Source: Marinobacter lipolyticus (GTDB lineage: Bacteria; Pseudomonadota; Gammaproteobacteria; Pseudomonadales; Oleiphilaceae). From it: DNA of 64,000 bases. Shown here in pieces: positions 17,605 through 24,121 of this stretch (position 1 is the first letter of the stretch; each line of letters begins with the position of its first letter). Made by a program: the position numbers and the translations under genes. The notes under the pieces are model-generated. The model did no database searches. It was given only the letters and a program-made list of their open reading frames with translations, and was not told where the DNA came from. The DNA is taken from positions 1 to 64,000 of the forward strand of contig NZ_QTKT01000010.1 in NCBI RefSeq assembly GCF_018424605.1, given 5' to 3'.

Positions 17605-18933
17605 TCAGTCCTCCCTGGCTAAACGAAAACCGGAAAATGCCCAACGTGCGTGGGGCGGGTAAAAGTTGCGGTAACTGGCGCGAATATGAGAGGCGGGAGT
17701 GGCACAACAGCCGCCGCGCAACACCATCTGACCTGACATGAACTTGCCGTTATACTCTCCCAGGCTGCCCCCGAGGGGCTTGAAACCGGGATAGGGGCGG
17801 TAGGCGCTTCCCGTCCACTCCCAAACGTCACCGAACAGCTGCACCGGCCCGGGCTCCTCGTTGGCGGGAGGCAAGGGCTGGAGTTGGTCGTTTTCCAGGA
17901 AGTTACCCGTAAGGGGACTTTCAGTGGCGGCTACTTCCCATTCGGTTTCGGTGGGCAGGCGAGCGCCCGCCCACCTGGCATAAGCGTCGGCTTCATAAAA
18001 GCTCACATGGCATACCGGGGCAGCCGGGTTGACGGTCTGGCGCCCCGCCAGCGTGCGGTATAACCATTTTGAACCTGATCGTTCCCAATAAAGCGGAGCG
18101 GCCCAGCCATTGTTCTGTGCTGTGCTCCAGCCATCAGAAAGCCAAAGCTCTACGCGCTCATAGCCACCATCATCGATAAAATCCATGAACTCACGATTGC
18201 TGACTGGTCGGCTGCCAAGCCAGAACGCAGAGACATACTGCTGATGCCGGGGGCTTTCATTATCAAAAGCGAAATCGGCAGCTTTTCCGCTGTGGCCGAC
18301 TGGTTTCATGCCGTCGGCATAGCCGATCCATTCGAGGCCGGTAGGCTCGGTAATCCGGGGCTGCGCGACATCGCTTCGATAAACAGGCGCCAGCGGGTTC
18401 GAAGCGAGTATGTGTTTGATATCCATCAGGAGTAATTCCTGATGTTGTTGTTCATGGTGCAGCCCCAGTTTCAGGCGAGACAGTATCTCGTCCGATGCCC
18501 CTCCCCCGTTGGGGGAAAGTAGTGAATCCAGTAGCAAATGTTCCATCGCTGCATCCACGTGGTGGCGGTAAGCATAAACCTCCGCCACCGTCGGACGGGA
18601 CAGCCACCCGCGGGCCGGACGAGGGTAAGGGGAGCCGTGGGTTTCGTAATAAGAATTGAATAGGTGGTCATACACCGCGTTAAATGGCTCGTAGCCAGGT
18701 AAGAAAGGCCGAAGCAGAAATGTCTCGAAAAACCAGGTAACGTGCGCCAGGTGCCACTTGGGTGGGCTTACATCATCCATAGTCTGAACCACGTAATCCT
18801 CATTAGCGAGAGGTGCGCAGATCGCTTCGGTTGCCGCACGAATCGCCCGGTAGCTTCGCACGGGCACAAGATCGGGTATGGGAAAATCGGAATGGACTTC
18901 GGGTGAATTTAACTCTGCTTGAGGCAGTGACAT
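17605..18933 (-). CDS. egtB: Ergothioneine biosynthesis sulfoxide synthase EgtB
   Basis: EgtB is a non-haem iron enzyme joining hercynine to a thiol donor with O2, forming the sulfoxide precursor of ergothioneine. The 442-residue protein has an N-terminal DinB-like domain with the iron histidines in WHLAHVTWFFETF (about residue 58) and LHHEQQHQELLLMDIKH (about 155). A C-terminal FGE-sulfatase-like domain carries GLEWIGYADG, RLPTETEWEVAA, FGDVWEWTGSAY and VLRGGCCATP. The donor (cysteine or gamma-glutamylcysteine) cannot be told from motifs. No egtC or egtE lies nearby. The start has AAGGAGGGTCACC upstream. Confidence 0.93.
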   Translation of the reverse strand: MSLPQAELNSPEVHSDFPIPDLVPVRSYRAIRAATEAICAPLANEDYVVQTMDDVSPPKWHLAHVTWFFETFLLRPFLPGYEPFNAVYDHLFNSYYETHGSPYPRPARGWLSRPTVAEVYAYRHHVDAAMEHLLLDSLLSPNGGGASDEILSRLKLGLHHEQQHQELLLMDIKHILASNPLAPVYRSDVAQPRITEPTGLEWIGYADGMKPVGHSGKAADFAFDNESPRHQQYVSAFWLGSRPVSNREFMDFIDDGGYERVELWLSDGWSTAQNNGWAAPLYWERSGSKWLYRTLAGRQTVNPAAPVCHVSFYEADAYARWAGARLPTETEWEVAATESPLTGNFLENDQLQPLPPANEEPGPVQLFGDVWEWTGSAYRPYPGFKPLGGSLGEYNGKFMSGQMVLRGGCCATPASHIRASYRNFYPPHARWAFSGFRLARED

Positions 18934-19162
18934 GGTGACCCTCCTTGTTGGTCAGCACCCCTTTCTCTTTACGTTGAGAACGGCGTCATGTGTTTCAGTA
19001 AAGAGCAGTACCGAATTTGCGTCAAACTGAATTTTTAGCAATGAGCATGCCGCTATTGTCACTCACCAGCATTCAGAGAGTTGGTGGTTCTATAAAGTTG
19101 GGTAACGTTCGGCCGTGCCGCAACTGCTAAAGTTAAGAACGGGCACATAAAGGAGATGAACG

Positions 19163-19393
19163 ATGCCTTACGAAAAGAACTCGGATTTGCCTGACAACGT
19201 GCGTGGGAACCTGCCGTCCCATGCCCAGGAAATTTACCGCAAAGCTTTCAATTCGGCGTGGGACGAGTACAAAGACCCGAACGACCGCCGCGGAGATTCC
19301 GGCCGCGAGGAAACCGCGCACAAGGTGGCCTGGTCTGCAGTGAAGAACGAGTACCATAAAGAAGGCGATACATGGGTGAGGGACAAGTCCTGA
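19163..19393 (+). CDS. chaB: ChaB family protein
   Basis: A 76-residue acidic/basic hydrophilic protein with the ChaB fold signatures: LPDNVRGNLPSHAQEIYRKA at the start and HKVAWSAVKNEY near 52. ChaB was named for linkage to the ChaA cation antiporter in E. coli, but its biochemical role is unsettled. In stress regions it often stands alone, as here. The start is fixed by AAAGGAGATGAACG. The 229 bases upstream, shared with egtB, include a -10-like CTATAAAG near 19091. Confidence 0.88.
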   Translation: MPYEKNSDLPDNVRGNLPSHAQEIYRKAFNSAWDEYKDPNDRRGDSGREETAHKVAWSAVKNEYHKEGDTWVRDKS

Positions 19394-19806
19394 AGTTAGC
19401 TGGAACGGGGGTGTATCGCCTTCGAAAAATTTACACAAGGCCCTTGGCTAAAGCTTTGCTACGGGAATAATGACGTAAACCCGCCAGAGAGACAAAAAAA
19501 GAGCAAGACCGTAGCCTTGCTCAAGAAGAGACACTCGATACAAACCACCGGTGATGAGCCGGTAACTCCAGGGCAGCAGATTCTGTGCCAGTAACGTCTT
19601 GTCCAGCCTGAAACTGCGATGCAAACGGCACATGGGCCAGCACGTCACGATCGTTGAAAACGAAACCCGGAAAACTTTCCCGAAAACTGGTAAAAATTGC
19701 CGAATCGTTTGTGGCGGTTGCGCCCAGGATTCAACCAGACGTCGTTTTCACCTTGGCCTGATGTTTGCCTCGCCTGTAGCAAAGTCAACTGTCAGGAGAG
19801 TTTGAA
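19394..19806. other. Intergenic region with a minus-strand terminator and a short open frame
   Basis: Between chaB and the hemerythrin gene, both on the plus strand. The minus strand holds an open frame of about 68 codons (about 19521-19724) with no ATG. It ends in a TGA that touches the terminator at 19494-19522. Nothing recognisable is encoded; it may be the tail of a lost gene or a small RNA. Confidence 0.4.
19494..19522 (-). terminator. Canonical Rho-independent terminator on the minus strand with no assigned gene
   Basis: On the minus strand GAGCAAG, an 8-base loop, then CTTGCTC, followed by seven T. On the plus strand no T tract follows, so it cannot serve chaB. It implies a minus-strand transcript starting between here and about 19800. 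Confidence 0.7.
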
Positions 19807-20319
19807 ATGCGCCATCTCGTTTCCGCCTCGAGTCCCCATTTTCGTCAGGCTGAGGATGGAGGCTCTCATGCTCCGATCGGCCTGATCAGGGCGGAACACG
19901 AAGCCATACTGGAATGCTTTAATCGGATTGGAGCAGAAGCACAGACAGAAGAAGAGGCTGTGTCGTTAATCCAGCGACTATGCGACCAGTTTACGCTCTA
20001 CCTGTCCCTCAAGGAGGAGGTTGTCCTTCCTGCATTACGTAACCTGCCACCTGAAGCTAGCCTTAGCACGCAGATTGACGAAGCTGTTGTCGAGCACTTC
20101 TGCCTCAAGATCCTGCTTGAAACCCTGGATGGGCAAGGCTTTGATGACGAACTGTTCCACGCAAAAATTTCTGTCTTGCAGCGACATTTTATCCGGCACG
20201 TCGCGTTGGAGCAGAGATTTCTGTTCCCGCTTATCTCCCACGCTCCCCTTGATCTTGAATTCAAAATGCTGGAACACAAAGAAAAGCTCCGAAAAGAAGA
20301 CCGAAGGGATCAGTACTAA
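19807..20319 (+). CDS. Hemerythrin-like (HHE domain) protein
   Basis: A 170-residue helical protein with hemerythrin-type ligands spaced along four helices: IRAEHEAILECF (about residue 30), LYLSLKEEVVLPAL (about 66), EAVVEHFCLKILLE (about 92) and RHFIRHVALEQRFLFPL (about 128). The second helix has Lys-Glu-Glu where H-x3-E is usual, so a complete diiron site is doubtful. Hemerythrin-like proteins bind O2 or NO, or sense redox state. The start has CAGGAGAGTTTGAA upstream. Single gene, upstream of the sigma-54 regulator and in the same direction. Confidence 0.78.
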   Translation: MRHLVSASSPHFRQAEDGGSHAPIGLIRAEHEAILECFNRIGAEAQTEEEAVSLIQRLCDQFTLYLSLKEEVVLPALRNLPPEASLSTQIDEAVVEHFCLKILLETLDGQGFDDELFHAKISVLQRHFIRHVALEQRFLFPLISHAPLDLEFKMLEHKEKLRKEDRRDQY

Positions 20320-20702
20320 TTGAAAAATAGGAGAAGGAATTAGCTCATTACTCATACATCTAATAAACATGCATTAGCATATGTTTAGTTGTATCGAATA
20401 GACTCACTGAGTAAATCTGGGTTTGCTGTAACCTTTTGTTATTGCAGAAAGATTGTCAGTTTCACTTAATGATAAATTTTCGTAATTAATGGGTGTGATG
20501 AGAGTTTTTTATTCGAATGCACGGGATATCAATTACCTGCCGACGTTACCTCCGAAACCGCATCTCATTTTAGTAATGTATTAAAATATGATGGTTGCGT
20601 TCCCGTACGGTGAAATTATATTTGAGAAGCGGTAGTGCATAGTCCCGGGCCAGGGTCTCGGGTCGTTATCATCCTATGACGCAATTAAACAAGGAGCTCG
20701 TT
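20320..20702. other. AT-rich intergenic region upstream of the sigma-54 regulator
   Basis: About 380 bases clearly richer in A/T than the flanks. It holds an AT-rich near-palindrome at 20365-20386 (AAACAT...ATGTTT) and several TATTAAAAT / ATTATATTT stretches that could be -10 elements. No gene was seen. Probably the control region of the regulator. Confidence 0.5.
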
Positions 20703-22124
20703 ATGACAGTTGCTGATTCGACCGAGTTATCTATGCCGGTAGAGGAGAGCGTCTGCGATCGCCTGTTAATCGTCAGCTACAGCGAGGAGGGGCGTTCGTT
20801 GGCAGAAATATTGGCGCCTGCTCCGATTGAAATAACGTACACGGAAGTGGCGAGTGACGCACAGCTGACTATCAGTCATTCCTCGCCTTCTTGGCTATTG
20901 TTATATCTGGACACAGAGGCGATCGGGCCTCTCGAAGTCATAAAGGCGGCAGTTAATCATGGTGCAACGGTCATTGTTATCGGCCCCGGTACGTCCACTA
21001 AAATGGCGCGACAGTGTCTTAACAGAGGAGCGAGCCAGTATCTCGCCAGCCCGGTTTCAGTGAAACGCTTATTCAGTGCATTGAACATTCCGCTCTCTGA
21101 AGAGATGAGCGAGTTCAACAGCTGCGGAGCAGAAACCAGAATGAGCGGTGTAACGTTCGGTTCCCGATTCAGCGCATCGAACAGAATGCAGCAGGTAGAG
21201 CGGGAGATTGAGCGGGTAGCGCCTACCTCGGCTACGGTTTTCATTCAGGGAGAAAGCGGGACAGGGAAAGAAATAGTGGCTCGAACGATCCACCAGCGAA
21301 GTAGCCGCCGGCATAAGCCTTTTATCCCCGTCAACTGTGGCGCCATCTCTCCTCAACTCATTGAAAGTGAACTGTTCGGGCATGAGAAGGGGAGTTTCAC
21401 CGGGGCAGTGAGAGAGCATCGTGGTGTCTTTGAGCGCGCGAACGGAGGCACTCTTTTCCTTGACGAGATTACCGAAATGCCCATAGAGCTGCAGGTGAGG
21501 CTACTACGCGTACTGGAAACCCACCGGTTTAACCGAGTAGGGAGCGACCGGGAACTAGAAACCGACATCCGCGTGCTGGCAGCGACCAACTGCTGTCCTG
21601 ATGTGGAGGTGCGGGAAGGTCGCTTCCGCGCGGATCTGCTCTATCGGTTGCAGGTTTTTCCCATCCTATTACCGCCGCTGCGGGACCGGCGCGAGGACAT
21701 TACCTCGCTGGCGGAGGGTTTTCTTACAGAGCTTAATGAACGCGAAGGCTGCCAGAAGCGACTCACTGAGGAAGCATGCGCGATACTGAACGAATACCTC
21801 TGGCCGGGGAATCTCAGAGAGCTCAGGAATGTGATCCAGAGAGCCTTTATCATGGCGGACCGCACGATCGGGCGCCAGGAACTCCCTCGCGAAATCGTGA
21901 ACCCTCCGATGTCAGATGACCTGGCGAGAGGGCCATGCCTGAAAGTGAGTGTGGGATCGTCGATCGCTGACGTGGAGAGAAAGCTGATTTTTGCGACTCT
22001 CGAGGAATGCAAAGGCCGAAAAGAGAAAGCGGCTAATATTCTGGGGGTGAGCATGAAAACGCTCTATAACCGCTTGAGGGATTATCACGCTGCGGGAAGG
22101 GAGACGGCTGCGGATCGGCTGTAG
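20703..22124 (+). CDS. Sigma-54-dependent transcriptional activator with degenerate receiver-like domain
   Basis: A 473-residue enhancer-binding protein in three parts. Residues 1-125 look like a response-regulator receiver but lack the paired N-terminal acids. The middle AAA+ domain has Walker A GESGTGKE, the sigma-54 loop GSFTGA (Ser for the usual first Ala), Walker B GGTLFLDEI and LRNVIQRA. A Fis-type helix-turn-helix ends the protein (EKAANILGVSMKTLYNRL). The ATG at 20703 has AAGGAG 6 bases upstream, so the in-frame ATG at 20676 is not needed. No partner histidine kinase is adjacent. Its targets are unknown; neighbouring stress genes are candidates. Confidence 0.88.
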   Translation: MTVADSTELSMPVEESVCDRLLIVSYSEEGRSLAEILAPAPIEITYTEVASDAQLTISHSSPSWLLLYLDTEAIGPLEVIKAAVNHGATVIVIGPGTSTKMARQCLNRGASQYLASPVSVKRLFSALNIPLSEEMSEFNSCGAETRMSGVTFGSRFSASNRMQQVEREIERVAPTSATVFIQGESGTGKEIVARTIHQRSSRRHKPFIPVNCGAISPQLIESELFGHEKGSFTGAVREHRGVFERANGGTLFLDEITEMPIELQVRLLRVLETHRFNRVGSDRELETDIRVLAATNCCPDVEVREGRFRADLLYRLQVFPILLPPLRDRREDITSLAEGFLTELNEREGCQKRLTEEACAILNEYLWPGNLRELRNVIQRAFIMADRTIGRQELPREIVNPPMSDDLARGPCLKVSVGSSIADVERKLIFATLEECKGRKEKAANILGVSMKTLYNRLRDYHAAGRETAADRL

Positions 22125-22135
22125 ACTTACTGTTA

Positions 22136-23104
22136 TCAGGCCCTTCGCCCCTCCTCGCCATTCTTGCGCAGCGCCGAGATAAGTTCGTTCTTATTCATTT
22201 TGCTGCGCCCATGGATGTGGAGCTGACGGGCCTTCTCATAAAGTTCGTCGCGGCTGAGGCTGGCGCTGTTGTCATTGCGCGGCTCCCGGGCTTGCTTAAC
22301 GTGTTTCCCCTGCAGGCGTTCCTTGAGTATCTGAATGAGGTCGACCACCTCGCCGTCCTGGACGTCGGCTTCGTCCGGCTCGTCAAGGATATCGGATTCA
22401 GTGGCAAGCTTTTCATCAACCATTTCCAGCACCCTGGCGGACTGAACATCAGCGAGCAGGCCCGGATCGAAGGTCTTTGACGAGTTTTTTTGAATTGCCT
22501 GTTTGAGTATGCGGGTGAGTTTTTTTTCAGCTTTTTCCTGCTCCGGAAGCCCAACCTGCTCGGGGGTGCGGATTTCGTCATAAAACCGAAGGGTTTCGGC
22601 CCGCAGGATGCCTCGCTCCGACATGATAGCAATAATGTACTCCTTATCTCGCATGACAAACGTCGCAATGCCCACTCTCTGCTCTTCTTCCATGCTTCTT
22701 GCCAGCAGCCGGTACGCCTTGGTGGAGGCGGTGTCGGGCGCGAGAAAGTAACCCCGCTCGAAGAAGACAGGGTTCACCTCATTTTGTGGTACGAAGCGCC
22801 TGAGATCGATTTCGCGGGTTTTCTCAGGTGCCAGTGCCTCCAGTTCTTCGTCTTCCACGAGTACGAAACGGCCGTTCTCTATCGGATAACCCCGTACAAT
22901 TTCCTCTTGCTCGAGCGGCCGGTTTTCTTTTTCGCAGTAGTAGCGCCGGCGTAGCGGATTGCCCTGTTCGTCAACCATGCTGAGTGAAACACTTTTCCCG
23001 CGGTTCGCGGGGAACAGGCTCACCGGGAGGCTCACTAGCCCAAACGCAATAATGCCCGACCAGAATGGTCGGGGCGGAGGAGCACTTTCGGATTCTTCAG
23101 CCAT
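22136..23104 (-). CDS. ku: Ku-family DNA end-binding protein with C-terminal SAP/Rho-N-like domain
   Basis: Bacterial Ku binds double-strand ends and recruits LigD in non-homologous end joining. The 322-residue protein carries the canonical Ku core (FWSGIIAFGLVSLPVSLFPA at 14, YYCEKENRPL near 56, GYFLAPDT near 118). Beyond the core is an acidic linker, then a helical tail (SRDELYEKARQLHIHGRSK, followed by MNKNELISALRK) resembling a SAP or Rho-N DNA-binding motif. The start is supported by AAGGAGAAAAGAC. Its first 8 bases overlap the end of the second ku gene, so the two are translationally coupled. Last gene of the run. Confidence 0.93.
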   Translation of the reverse strand: MAEESESAPPPRPFWSGIIAFGLVSLPVSLFPANRGKSVSLSMVDEQGNPLRRRYYCEKENRPLEQEEIVRGYPIENGRFVLVEDEELEALAPEKTREIDLRRFVPQNEVNPVFFERGYFLAPDTASTKAYRLLARSMEEEQRVGIATFVMRDKEYIIAIMSERGILRAETLRFYDEIRTPEQVGLPEQEKAEKKLTRILKQAIQKNSSKTFDPGLLADVQSARVLEMVDEKLATESDILDEPDEADVQDGEVVDLIQILKERLQGKHVKQAREPRNDNSASLSRDELYEKARQLHIHGRSKMNKNELISALRKNGEEGRRA

Positions 23105-23882
23105 GTCTTTTCTCCTTTTTCAGCCCCTTAAGGCTGGCTTCGAGAGCGGTTGACACGTCGTCCGACGTTTTTCTCTGTTTGGGTTTGGGGCGACTGATGC
23201 GCTTGCCTTTCTGCTTTTTCTCGATCAGTTCCAGAACTCGTTCACGGTATTCATCCCGGTATTCTTTGGGATCAAAGTGTGCTTCCAGCATGCTGATCAG
23301 TTGCCGGGCCATGCTCAGTTCCCGGGTGTCCAGAGGTTTGCCCCGGGGAGCCCGGAGCTCTTCCACCGATACGACCTGAGACTGGTAACGCAGCGACATC
23401 AGCATGGGGTAGCCCTGGTACAGTCTCAGGGCGCCATAATATTCCTTGTTCCGCATTACCCACCGCACCAATCCTTCACGCTTTGTACTCGCCAGGGCCT
23501 CGGTGAGTGCCATGTAACGCTCGGCGGCGCCGTCCGGACCCAGGAAATAGGGCCGGTCGTACCAGCGGTGATCAATGGATTCATACGGCAAGAAGCTCAA
23601 TAGCGATATGGTTCGGGATTTTTCCGGCCGGGGCGTTTCAAGTTCGTCGTTGCTGAACATGACCCGGGCACCTTCATCGGTCTGGTAGGCACGGCGGGTT
23701 TCAGAGAAAGGAATGATTTTCCCGGATTCCGGGTTCACCAGGGCCTGACGTACCGGCTGACTGTCCCGGCTATGCAGCAGCCGGAAACGTACGTTGCGGT
23801 CTTCGACCGCGGAATAAAGCTTGACGGGTATGTCAATCGCTTCAAGCGTGAGGATGCCTTTCCAGATTGCTCGGGCGGCCAT
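23097..23882 (-). CDS. Second Ku-family protein (divergent paralogue)
   Basis: A 261-residue Ku domain protein (AIWKGILTLEAIDIPVKLYS at 4, RPYFLGPDGAAERYMALTEA near 107, LVRWVMRNKEYYGALRLY near 133) with a lysine/arginine-rich tail (KKQKGKRISRPKPKQRK). It diverges from the neighbouring ku, so the pair could form a heterodimer or work at different ends or growth stages. The start is the ATG in TGATG, sharing one base with the stop of the zinc-finger gene; an upstream in-frame start would sit inside that gene. The basic tail fits DNA binding, as in other long bacterial Ku proteins. Confidence 0.9.
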   Translation of the reverse strand: MAARAIWKGILTLEAIDIPVKLYSAVEDRNVRFRLLHSRDSQPVRQALVNPESGKIIPFSETRRAYQTDEGARVMFSNDELETPRPEKSRTISLLSFLPYESIDHRWYDRPYFLGPDGAAERYMALTEALASTKREGLVRWVMRNKEYYGALRLYQGYPMLMSLRYQSQVVSVEELRAPRGKPLDTRELSMARQLISMLEAHFDPKEYRDEYRERVLELIEKKQKGKRISRPKPKQRKTSDDVSTALEASLKGLKKEKRHG

Positions 23883-24121
23883 CACCGGTTCCCCGCGTTG
23901 CACTCGGAAAAGTAGGCTTCTGCGCAGCCAGGGCATAGAACCGGGCCCTGGCGATCGTCATAGCGGGCACATATGGCACAGACGGTCTGGTCGCATACGG
24001 CGCAGAAGGCCAGTGCCTCCAGGTGAGTCGCCACCTCGCAGGCGACACAAACGTCGCTGCCTCCGGTCAGCCACCACTGACGGTCGCTGCCCGGCGATTC
24101 ACCCATGGATTTGATCTTCAT
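23882..24121 (-). CDS. Small eight-cysteine zinc-finger (B-box/ribbon-like) protein coupled to ligD and ku
   Basis: A 79-residue protein not recognised as a named family member. Cysteines are spaced C25-x2-C28, C40-x2-C43, C48-x2-C51, C63-x2-C66, with His33 and an extra C74. That spacing suggests two zinc sites in a B-box, RING or double-ribbon fold. Its ATG overlaps the ligD stop (ATGA) and its stop overlaps the next ku start (TGATG). It has its own ribosome site (AGGAGAATCCAC) inside ligD. Such tight coupling argues for a real gene and a link with the end-joining proteins, perhaps as a DNA- or protein-binding adaptor; that role is inference. Confidence 0.8.
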   Translation of the reverse strand: MKIKSMGESPGSDRQWWLTGGSDVCVACEVATHLEALAFCAVCDQTVCAICARYDDRQGPVLCPGCAEAYFSECNAGNR

